Origin: Prorocentrum cordatum
Taxonomy: Eukaryota > Sar > Dinophyceae > Prorocentrales > Prorocentraceae
DNA length: 45,000 bases
Direction of reading: 5' to 3'
NCBI GenBank assembly: GCA_963575745.1
Contig: CAUYUJ010019926.1
Coordinates: 7,501 to 52,500, forward strand
Shown here: piece by piece, positions 33,060 through 42,669 of the stretch
How the letters are laid out: every line of letters begins with the position of its first letter
How positions within the stretch are numbered: the stretch's first letter is position 1
Notes under the pieces: generated by a model
Told to the model about the DNA's origin: nothing
Database searches by the model: none
What the model saw: the letters and a program-made list of their open reading frames with translations, nothing else
Translations under genes and position numbers: made by a program

Positions 33060-33244
33060 TGGCGGCGACGACGACGACGATTTCGGCGGCAACGACGACG
33101 ACGGCAACGACGACGACGATGATTGCGACGGACGACGGCGACGACGACGGCGACGAAAACGACGACGACGACGACGGCGACGGCGACGACGGCGACGGCA
33201 ACGGCGACGGCGACGACGACGGAGGCGACGACGTCCATGGCGAC

Positions 33245-33282
<38 letters not shown>

Positions 33283-33763
33283 TGGCGGCGACGACGACGA
33301 CGATTGCTGCGGCAACACAGACGACGGCGACGACGACGACAATGATGGCGACGACGACGACGACCTCGGCGACGACGACGACGACGGCGACGACGACGGG
33401 GACGAAGACGACGACGACGACGACGACGGCGACAGCGACGACGGCGACGACGACGACGACTACGACGACGACGACTACGACGACGACGACGACGACGGCG
33501 GCTGCGGCGGTGGCTGCGGCGGCGGCGGCGACGACGCTGACGGTGACCGCCACGACGACGACGATGGCGACGACGACGACGACGACGACCGACGACGACG
33601 ACGGCGACGATGAAGACGACGACGACGACGACCGACGACGCCGACGGACGACGCCGACGACGACGACGACGACGACGGCGACGAAGCGACGACGACGACG
33701 ACGACGCTACGACGGCGACGGCAACGGCGACGGCGACGACGACGGAGGCGACGACGTCGATGG

Positions 33764-33796
<33 letters not shown>

Positions 33797-33897
33797 TGGC
33801 GGCGACGACGACGACGATTGCGGCGGCAACGACGACGACGGCGACGACGACGACGATGATGGCGACGGCGACGACGACCTCGACGACGACGACGACG

Positions 33898-33939
<42 letters not shown>

Positions 33940-34004
33940 GCGACGGCGACGATGGCGACGGCAACGGCGACGGCGACGACGACGGAGGCGACGACGTCGA
34001 TGGC

Positions 34005-34036
<32 letters not shown>

Positions 34037-34218
34037 TGGCGGCGACGACGACGACGATTGCGGCGGCAACGCAGACGACGGCGACGACGACGACGATGAT
34101 GGCGACGACGACGACGACCTCGGCGACGACGACGACGACGGCGACGACGACGGCGACGAAGACGACGACGACGACGACGACGATGGCGACAGCGACGACG
34201 GCGACGACGACGACGACT

Positions 34219-34261
<43 letters not shown>

Positions 34262-34397
34262 CGGCTGCGGCGGTGGCTGCGGCGGCGGCGGCGACGACGC
34301 TGACGGTGACCGCCACGACGACGACGACGATGGCGACGACGACGACGACGGCGACGACGACTACGACGGCGACGACGGCTTTGACGACGACGACGAC
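29947..34397 (+). repeat. 4.45-kb (GAC)n trinucleotide array
   Basis: Continuous GAC/GGC trinucleotide repeat with GAT, AAC and GTC variants and GACCAC hexamer zones (about 32256-32330, 32526-32570, 32758-32825). Internal duplications are visible: TGCGGCGGTGGCTGCGGCGG at 30965, 33503 and 34266; a block of about 400 bp at 33194-33600 resembling 33958-34364; and a block at 30717-30850 resembling 31427-31558. Frames on both strands (up to 1,439 codons) encode Asp/Thr/Arg or Val/Ser/Arg homopolymers and are artefacts. Confidence 0.97.
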
Positions 34398-35164
34398 AGA
34401 CCTCTTAGATTCATGCCATTTTTTCCCTATGCAGCCGCGGTCCCGTCGCTGCGTGCCGCGGCAGGTCCTGCGACGCGGTGTGCGGCGTGCCGCAGAAGAA
34501 TGTCCTCGAGCGCTTCGTCGGAGACTGGAGGCTCGGGAGCAGGGCGCGGGGTACGGCAGGCTCGCGTCGTGTCGACACGGCGGCGACCCCGCCGCGGGCG
34601 GTCGAGCTTGAACTCCGCTAGTGTTCCCGAATCGGCCCAAGGGCTGTGATGGAATTGCGTCATCTGTTGCTGTGCACCTCCTGGTAGCACCTGAGGTCGC
34701 GGCCCCTGGATTCGAGTCCTACTCACCACGGAATTCTACGTCTCCCTTCATTTGCACGCTCGTGCTGCGGCACACGTGTTCAAAAATTTCGTGCCGTGAG
34801 CGTGCTCCGTTCCCCTTCCGCGCGCCCGCTCTTCTCCCTTGCTTGTTGTGCCAAATAAGGACCCGTAGTGTCTGTCAGCTGCATTCGAGCGCGGCGTGGA
34901 TCCTCGCCGCTGCGACTAAAAATGTGCAGGATCGGCCAAGCAGGAGAAATTCGGCGATCGAGGAGCCACTGATCGCTTGAGGCTGTACGATCCACGTGGT
35001 ATCAGAAGCCAGTGCCGGGATCGTCGTGACACGAGTCCGCCGTAGTCTGGGCAGACGTAGGCGTTTTCGTTTCCGGGGGTTTCGTTCCTCGTTGCCACAG
35101 CTAGACTCAGCTCGGAAAAAGGTGTCCAGGGGTTTTCATTTACAGGAGCAAACGGCATAAGAAT
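34398..35164. other. unassigned stretch, possible LTR-like junction
   Basis: No supported coding frame. TGGTATCAGA at 34997-35006 resembles the initiator-tRNA primer-binding site of many plant LTR retrotransposons, but no paired LTR, gag or pol is visible. Confidence 0.3.
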
Positions 35165-35292
35165 AAACTTTTGGCGCTCCGCGCGGATTTCTGGGATCTG
35201 CGACAGGCCCCCTCCCCGGCGCGCGGAGCGCGCCAGCGATGGCGGGGGGCCCAGCGCAGATCTAAGAAATTCGCGCGGAGCGCCGAAAATTT
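35165..35292 (+). mobile_element. GC-rich foldback (MITE-like) element
   Basis: About 128 bp with two near-complementary arms. The left arm (35165-35214: GGCGCTCCGCGCGGATTTCT, GGGATCTGCGACAGGCCCCC) pairs with the right arm (about 35240-35292: GGGGGGCCCAGCGCAGATCT, AAGAAATTCGCGCGGAGCGCC). The centre holds a second perfect hairpin, GGCGCGC-GGA-GCGCGCC. There is no transposase. A target-site duplication is not clear. A partial copy flanks the other side of the GAC array. Confidence 0.75.
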
Positions 35293-35346
35293 CTGATTAT
35301 GGCGTTCTATTTGTTGAACTGTTTTTCTGATTATTTGGTATCAGTA

Positions 35347-35363
35347 TTCTTCTTCTTCGTCTT

Positions 35364-35393
<30 letters not shown>
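35347..35393 (+). repeat. (CTT)n microsatellite
   Basis: TTC/CTT trinucleotide run. Confidence 0.95.
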
Positions 35394-35394
<1 letters not shown>

Positions 35395-35443
35395 TTCGTT
35401 TCTTTGATATTTTGAATTGTTGACGCTTCGCGAATCCCCACCA

Positions 35444-35656
35444 GCCGCCGCCGCCGCCGCCGCCGTCGCCCCCGCTGCCGAATCGCCTCCGCCGCAGCCG
35501 TTGCCGCCGCAGCCGCTGCCACCACCGCTGCCGCCGCCGCCGCCGCCACCGCCGCCGCCGCCGCCCCCGCCGCCGCCGCCGCCACCGCCGCCGCCACTGC
35601 CGCAGCCGCCGCAGCCTCTGCCCCCGCCGCAGCCGCCGCAGTCGCCGCCGCCGCCA
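35444..35656 (+). repeat. (CCG)n microsatellite
   Basis: About 210 bp of GCC/CCG repeat with CAG, ACC and CTG variants. Pro-rich and Gly/Ala-rich frames across it are artefacts. Confidence 0.95.
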
Positions 35657-36028
35657 AGTGTACTCTGTATTGTTTTTGACAGATCGGGTTCGCTGCGCAT
35701 GCTCCGAATTTGGAGGCAGAGTGTGTTTTGTATTGTTTTTTGCAAGGGATGGTGGGGGGGGGCCCGCATTGACCCTGGTTGGCTCCCAGTCGCCTGGGGG
35801 AGGGGGTGTATATTAGTAGGGAACAGTGATAAACCCTTCCCCGAAGGGGAAGGAGGGGTGGAAGAGGAAACTCTCTAAACCACCGACGCCCAGAGGTCTG
35901 GTGGGATTTGAGCGGGTTTGTGGGCATCGAGGTTCGGGTATCTAGGCTCGACGGCTGTAGACGTGCTGGACCTTTCCGGCGTCCCTCTGCGGCCTCGCCA
36001 CGGCATGCGTCCCCCCGAATTGCGAGAC

Positions 36029-36179
36029 GGAGGAGGAGGAGGAGGAGGAGGAGGAGGAGGAGGAGGAGGAGAAAGGGGGAGGAGGAGGAGGAGGAGGAGG
36101 AGGAGGAGGAGGAGGAGGAGGAGGAGGGGGAAGAGGAGGAGGAGGAGGAGGAGGAGGAGGAGTAGGAGGAGGAGGAGGA
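36029..36179 (+). repeat. (GGA)n tract at LINE C 5' end
   Basis: About 150 bp of GGA/GAG repeat. LINE C coding signal starts just downstream. Confidence 0.93.
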
Positions 36180-37890
36180 ACCGCATCAAGGACTGCATTC
36201 CAACAGGTATTGCACTTGCTCGATCACTTGTTGATTACTCTTCCACAGCATGGCTCTTAAGCGCATGGCCTTCACTGACACGAGCTCTTGTGATTAGGTT
36301 TCATTGGAAGACGTCCTTGATAGGTACGCGGAGAAGCAGGCCACTAAGCAGAAGGAGGTATTCCAGGAGATGCTTGATGAGCAGCTCGAGTCGCTCGTGG
36401 AGTCAAAGATCGCCAGCCGCCTGCAGCCCCTCATTGATCGCCTGGAGCGTTTGGAGAAGTCGACCGCAGTTCGGGCTACGTCAGCCCCCTCGGCGCCCTT
36501 CGTTCTGGCGTTCCTTGAGATTTAGGGCTTTGTCGATACGTTCGAGAGCGCAGCGGCCTGGGATTACTCCGGACGAGGCTAGAGTTCTCGTGACCAAGCT
36601 GAAAGGAGTTACCCCCGAGGATCTTCGTCAGCACGTAGGTGAGGTGGAGACCAGGGTGGACGGCCGACATTTTCCTGTCAAGGTCTACGCGTCAGCCAGT
36701 CAATCGACGCGGTGCTCTCGTTATGGAAGGCGCAGCTGCGCACGGAAGGAAATACATGGAAGAGCCGGAAGCTTTTCGCCATGACCGAGGAGAGCCCCAA
36801 ACAGAAGTTGCAGTACGACGCGATGGGGAAAATCAAGCGCATGTTGGAGAAGAGGTCGCTACCAATTTTCCGAACTACAAGCAGCGCGTTCTCTGGGGCC
36901 CGAACATGTGTGTCTACTTGGGGCCCCAGAGCACTTCGATGGGTCAGCAGGGCCAGGCCTCCGTCGCCTTCATCGCACATGTCGAGGATGATGGCGCTAT
37001 CGAGTTGGATCCAAAGGGCCTTCGTGTCCTTGGCTACCCCAACACGAATGCTGCCAGGCTCAAGGTCATGGCTGCTTCCTTCCAGCCGTGGCCCGTGACG
37101 CCGGCTGCGGCGGTGATCGCGGGTTGATGGTCATGTTGATTTGGAACATTTTGGGGTCGCTCTCCATGTTATCAGCTGCAACTGGAATAGGGTATCGTTC
37201 AAGAGCGTGGCTGAGGTCATCGAGGACGTGCGTGTGGTGGGGAGTGGTCTTCGCTGCGTGCAAGAGGTGTCCTCCTGGCCGTCCGACGCGGACGACGGAT
37301 TTGACTTGGAGGGCTGGTTGGCGCAACGAGCGGCGGGCAGTCCCTGTGCGATTTTTTGGTGCCTTCTGGGCTCGGGGGCCGTCTACGGTGGACTGGCTCG
37401 CGATGCGTGCGATATCTCGTCCTTCTCAGCAGTATCGGCACTATTTCTTCATACGTTCCTGATACATGCGAACCTCTGCATCTTTATCTCTCTGCTCTTT
37501 CTCTTCTTCGCGAGTCTTGTGATGTATCTCGGCAGCGTGGTGCTATGATATTTGTTATGTGTGCCGATTTAAAGATATAGCTTCAACCCGAGCTTCGCCG
37601 TTTGACCGGTCTTGCTGCTCTCGGGCGTCCGTCTTGCAGCGACTACTGGGACAGACATTCTCAGCTTGTTGGTTTTATGCCAGATTATCGTTTGAAGGCT
37701 GGGAACACATGGGCCGACTGACGCGTCCCTCTACAGACTCGCATCCCTCCCCGCAAAGCTCGGAGTGCTGAAACTCAGATCGATTACATTTTCGTTTAGA
37801 CTTCGTTGGCAGGACGTGCTTTCGCACAGGATCATCGCACCTTCCGCTCTGGTCACTTTGCCGTCGTGGAGAATTTCTAGGAAAGGTTCC
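36180..37890 (+). pseudogene. LINE C, 5' half of a decayed non-LTR retrotransposon
   Basis: First part: coiled coil LEDVLDRYAEKQATKQKEV (36304-36525). Next comes a segment with GITPDEARVLVTKLKGVTPE and VEVETR-like text, then QRVLWGPNMCVYLGPQ (to 37127). This resembles the N-terminal and ORF1-like region of dinoflagellate LINEs. EEP endonuclease relic: LHVISCNWNR, CVQEVSSWPSDADDGFDLEG (37141-37330), a catalytic block worn to MIFVMCADLKI (about 37540-37578) and QIDYIFV followed by TAG at 37797-37799. The final motif is DHRTFRSGHFAVVENF. Several frame changes and the stop show it is dead. Reverse transcriptase and everything 3' are missing, and LINE D follows. Confidence 0.75.
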
Positions 37891-38091
37891 AACATATTTT
37901 TTTGCGTGCTGGCACTTTCAAGAGGCGACGGCTTACGGGATGGTCGCCATTTGGTTTGGATGCTGCTTATTCTTGTCATCGCGCAGTCGCTGTGGCGTGC
38001 CACTGTGGCTTTGCAGTTATTGGGTATCTCAAACCCCGCAGTTTCTTCTGGCAACACTAGCCCACGAGTGCTCGCCTCGACTGAGGCATCC

Positions 38092-39117
38092 ATGGATGGC
38101 GACGTGGTCCGCGGGCCCAAGATGCCCTTCTGGGGGCGTCAGCAGTGCGGACTCACGTCGAACTGGGCGTGTCGACTACGGTGCAGATGCGGAACCAAGG
38201 CGAAGCGGGCGCACTCCTTCGCTGATGGTGCTGGTGGCGGCACTGTGCGTGATGGCAGCAAGCCCCGCTTGCCGGGTGCAGGCTCCATGCGCGATGCGCG
38301 ACTGGAGCGGCAGTTGGCCGAGATGGCCAAGAAGCTGGGGCAGCTCGCTGGCCAGCGGCAGCGGGGCACGCAGCTGCAGGGCGGCGCGCCCAAGGCAGAC
38401 GCGGAGGTTGAGGGTCCTTTGCGCGCGGAGGCCACGCAGCTCGAGGCTGCCATTGCCGCGTGCAAGGGAGAAACTATGGCGACCGCCAGACAGCTGCTCG
38501 AGGGGCAGCTCAAGGAGGCGCGCGCGAAGATCGAGTCTAAGAAGCCAGATTTCACTCAACGCAACAATGCGGGACGCAGCCTCAATCGCACGAAGGCGAA
38601 GCTGCCGAAGATCGCCGACGACATCGGTGCCCTGGGCAAGCAGATCGAGCAACTTCGCAAAGATAGTGCTGGGCTGAAGGCGAGGAATATCACCGCGGAG
38701 ACTGAGTGTGCCGAGCTGCAGCGGCAGCTTGTGGCGTCGCTCTCTTTAGCCGATGGGGGTGATGCTCTTGATGGGTTTGGCGTCCCTACGGAGCTGCTGC
38801 AAGGTAAGGGCGAGACTCGGAAGATGTTCGAATCGGCGGCGTCCAAGGAGTTCGCAACATTGTTTCGCGCGCACGCGAAGCCCCCTGCGCCTGGCCCACC
38901 TCCTGAGGGTGCTGGCGCTGCTGACAGTGCGGGGCGAGCAGGTGCGGAGCAGCCCGATCACATCGGACAGCATGTCGTGGACGCGGAGTTCGATGATTGT
39001 TCCGAGAGTCAGGGGGCCGCTGATCAGTTCTGGGAGAAACACGAGGGCGACAAGCGTGCGATCCTGGACGCGCTCCTGGGGGCCAAGGTCAAGCGCCTTC
39101 GGACGCAGTGCCTTTAG
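38092..39117 (+). CDS. LINE D ORF1: zinc-finger coiled-coil protein
   Basis: A 342-residue frame from ATG 38092 (an alternative ATG at 38122 lies just before the finger). N-terminal cysteine cluster CGLTSNWACRLRCRCG, probably a RanBP2-like zinc finger. A long Ala/Glu/Lys/Leu-rich coiled coil follows from about 38280 to 38760 (LERQLAEMAKKLGQL, LKEARAKIESKK, IGALGKQIEQLRKD), then an acidic tail. The architecture parallels LINE A ORF1, although the sequences differ. The frame is open further upstream (to about 37765), but that part overlaps the LINE C relic. It is probably the nucleic-acid-binding ORF1 of LINE D; this frame itself shows no damage. Confidence 0.7.
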   Translation: MDGDVVRGPKMPFWGRQQCGLTSNWACRLRCRCGTKAKRAHSFADGAGGGTVRDGSKPRLPGAGSMRDARLERQLAEMAKKLGQLAGQRQRGTQLQGGAPKADAEVEGPLRAEATQLEAAIAACKGETMATARQLLEGQLKEARAKIESKKPDFTQRNNAGRSLNRTKAKLPKIADDIGALGKQIEQLRKDSAGLKARNITAETECAELQRQLVASLSLADGGDALDGFGVPTELLQGKGETRKMFESAASKEFATLFRAHAKPPAPGPPPEGAGAADSAGRAGAEQPDHIGQHVVDAEFDDCSESQGAADQFWEKHEGDKRAILDALLGAKVKRLRTQCL

Positions 39118-39664
39118 CCCGGGAATCAGCATGTTTCCATGTGCGCAGGTATGAGGGAGACGAACTCACTGCACGATATGTGATAGGTATGTCTATCTGA
39201 GCGTTGGCTCGTGGACTACCCATATTCAACTCTGCGTGCTGGATGGTGGCTGATTCGCCACCTAGAGAACAGGCAGAGGACTGCGGTTCACCGTGATGAT
39301 TTGGGCTTGGGAGCTTCTGGCTGTGCCTTCCCCGCCCCGAGAAGTGGGGGGCTCCTGTGAGGCGGCGCTCGCATGCCACTGGCCTGAGTGGCGCGCGAGG
39401 TTTGCCGCCCAGGAGCTCGCCAGGCTTCTACGACCCGCGCGGTGCGGGGTCGTCGGCAGTGCGCCTCGCCCCCGCCCCTCGTTGCACGGGCTTTAAGATT
39501 TCTGCTCATGGAGTAGGCTGCCCGCCTCGTTCCGCTAACCCTGTGGGAGATTAGGTGGAGCATGTTTTCGAGTGTTATAACGGGAACATCTGGGGCGCAC
39601 TTAAGAAGCGCCTTGAGAATGCGCAGGCGCTGGTGGTCCGTGCGCAGGAGATGGGAGTTGATGC

Positions 39665-39687
39665 GGGGGGGGGGGGGGGGGGGGGGG
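39665..39687 (+). repeat. G23 homopolymer inside LINE D EEP
   Basis: Twenty-three consecutive guanines, a quadruplex-prone tract that probably expanded after the element died. A 12-G run occurs at 40793-40804. Confidence 0.95.
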
Positions 39688-42642
39688 CGGCGCGTGTGGG
39701 GTGGGGCGTGCGGGCAGCCCCGTCGATCCTTTGCGAGCAGGGGCAGTTCGCTGCTGGGGTGGCCATCTTTGCGAGAACCACTGCCCGATTACGATGGCCA
39801 TCGCATGTCGCTAAGGGTGTTGTTGTGCCGCGTAGGCTTCCCATTTCTGAAGTGGACCTGCCAGGATGGCCACCACTTTTAGTCGGCAGTGCTTGCGTGT
39901 GCTCGGTGAGGCGGGCCAGGTGATGGGGGTTAGGCACCTCGCGCTGCTCGGCGCTGGTTTGAATTTCGGTATTGAGTGCTTGGAGATGTCCGGCATGCCG
40001 CGCAAGGCCAGTTTGCTCGTTTTGAGGGCCCCTGTGGAGACCTGCGCCGCGCCGCAGGCCAGCGCCGCGATCGGTTGTTTTTTGGCAACGGCCGCCTTCA
40101 GTAAGCTCGTGAATTATGCGGATGTGGCGACGTCGTGGGCCAGGCGACCACGCCGACCTGTGCAGCTGCAGCTCGGGCCTGGGACAGTCAAGCTGCATCA
40201 GCTCGTGTGCGCCTCCCTCCAGAGGCTCCTTACGGAACTCTCCTTTGGTCCCATCCAGGGAACCCGTAGATTGGGCTCCGCCCGGGGCGATTGCTGAGAA
40301 GGCCAATCTCGTCGCCGACGTCCACGACGTGGCCGTTGCTTGGGGCGCGCTGGACGAGGCTTGGGAAGCTTTCTCCGATGCGATGGAACTCGAGCTCGAG
40401 AGTAGGTTGGACGCGCCTATTGAGCGTAAAGGTAAGAAAGGTTCGCCGCTCGTTGCTCGGTGGGCCCCCGTGCCCCAGACCCCTCAGCGCAAGGGGGGAT
40501 ATGATGTTGGGGTCTGGTTGGGCTGGGTTTGGCCCCGACAGAATTGCGAGGTTTTGCTCGACGCTGGCCAGCGCCGGGCCGTGCAGCAGCAAGTTTTTGT
40601 TGATCATGGCGAGGCCCGAGCGGCCCGAAATTTGATGAGTGCTGTTTCGCAGCCCCTCGACGCCGAAGAGATCTCGCCTAGGCTCGACGTGGCGGTCGCG
40701 AAGGCCCGCCAGGTGATGGCCAGCTGGCCTGCGCACCTCGCTGGGCGCGCCGACTAAGTTGACCAGTTTGCCGAGTTGCCTGAGGGGTGCGCGGGGGGGG
40801 GGGGCTTCTCGGAGGCGAGGGCAGGACTGGATGGGAAGGAAAAGAAGGGCTGGGATCAATGGCAAGCGGAAGCCCCGGCAGGCTCCGCGCGTAAGATGCA
40901 TCGCCCCACCCGCCTCGAAAACAGATGGGGGCCCACGGTCACCGAGAAAACTCCCCGCGTTTTTACTTCCGACCCGCGCTTGTTAATGGCCCAGGAGGCC
41001 GATGTCCTTGGGAGGTTTTGGCGCGCGAATACCTTGCCACCGATGGTGGGCGCCCCCGACAGGAGCTGTTTGCCTAGGCCGACTGCGGGCGAGATCCGCT
41101 CCGCCGCCAGGACCTTCTCGCCGCGCGCAGCTCAGTCCCTCGATGGGGTGCGCGTGCGACAGTTCGCGTGCCTGACTGACCCTTGCGTGCATTTCTCAGA
41201 CGACTGAGCAATTTGGCTTGCGCCCCAGGGTGCTGCGTTGGATGTTTTCCCCCCTCCTCAAGAACCCAAGGGGGGGCTGCGGCCTATCCTCCTACGCGCG
41301 GCTCCCGTGCGTTTGTGGGGGGGCTTCAGGAGGCCCCGACTTGCGGTCACAATGGGCCAACGCCCTCGTAAGTGCGGGGTTTTCGGGCTTGGGGGGTCGG
41401 CGGAAGCGCGCGTCTGGAGCCGGGCGGCCAAGGCGGAGGCCGGAGTGGAGGCTGGCGGAGTTGCCGCGGGTTCTTCTTGGGACGGCACTAAGTATTACAA
41501 AAGTTTTGATTTGGGTTTGCTGAAAAGAAGAGCCTTGGAAGCTGGACTCGAACCGATTGCTGTCGAGGTCGCGTTCAATTTTTGGAGAGGACCGAGAATC
41601 ATTCGTCGAGGATCTGACCGCGGCTCGGTCAACTTGTGCGCCGCCGGCGCCCTGCCCGCTGGATCCTGCTTCCACGATATTTGGGTCAAAGTGTATGCGA
41701 TGCAGCCGTTCGACGGCTTTGTGCGTCGCAACCCGAGCGTCGACCTGTCGTCGTATATCGACGATGACGCGGTGAGTTGCTACGGGCAACGAAAGGATGT
41801 GCTCGATGCCCTCAGCGAGGCCGCGCGTGACCTGCGCGGAGTTTTTGCCCGTGAGTTTGGGGTCAGTTTAGCGTTTGGATAGCCGATGACCTATGCGTCG
41901 GACCACGGGGCCGCTCGTTGCCTGGCTGGGCGCCTCGGGGTTCTAGCTGGCCAGGTTGGCACTCATGTGATTCCCCTCGGGTGTGATCTGGCGCCTGCGG
42001 GGGGCAGAAGTGAGAGGGGCCATCTGGACAAGCGACGTGGGCGAATTGAAGGTATGATTCGTAGGCGCCGTGTGTTACGACGTTGCCAGCGGGCCCTTCC
42101 CAGGGACAGGGGTCGCATGGCGAGATCTACACGGCTGGGGAAAAACCCGCCATCGCTTTGGGGGCGCGATCGTTGGCATGACCGACGGGGAACTGAAGCG
42201 TGCGCGCAGCGTGCTGTTGTCTTTCCAAGCCCCACGGCGTGCAGGTGTCTCTACAAGGGCCAAGATTGCGGTCGTGGGCGACCCCCTTGGAAGTGCATGG
42301 TTGCTCCCGCTACTGCGTGGGCTCAGGCGGTGTGGAGTGTGGAGCGCCGTCGCGAGGCCCAACTATGCGTCCCAGTCAAGGACCTGTGCGCCATGTGGAG
42401 GGAGGTGAACGGGGCAGGACTCTCTTGGGGTAAATCATGGGGCCCGATCGGTAGGGTGCACCTCTCATTAGGCCGCGTCGAATGGAGGGCGGAGACCCCG
42501 CTCGATTGGATTGATGATAAAGGAGTTGAGCACAGCCTGGTCTACGCAACCCCGTCGATGACCGCCAGCCTTGTGGACAGCGGGGTCCGGCGTTTTCATG
42601 AGAGGGCCTTGGCGGCCAAGTTGGGTTGGAGTCCTGGGGGCC

Positions 42643-42669
42643 GTGTGTGTGTGTGTGTGTGTGTGTGTG
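42643..42669 (+). repeat. (GT)n dinucleotide run inside LINE D
   Basis: About thirteen GT units interrupting the region between RT and RNase H, encoding alternating Val/Cys. Confidence 0.95.

Noticed and set aside
30321-34640. Minus-strand open frame of 1,439 codons
   Set aside because: It is a translation of the GAC trinucleotide array (Val/Arg/Ser homopolymers) with no domain.
34700-34735. tRNA T-arm-like sequence GGATTCGAGTCC
   Set aside because: The flanking bases do not form a five-pair T stem, and no acceptor partner or anticodon arm lies upstream.
37938-37960. Further SL-like words here and near 28524 and 34412
   Set aside because: They share only the GCCATTT core, about 12 of 22 positions, which is chance level.
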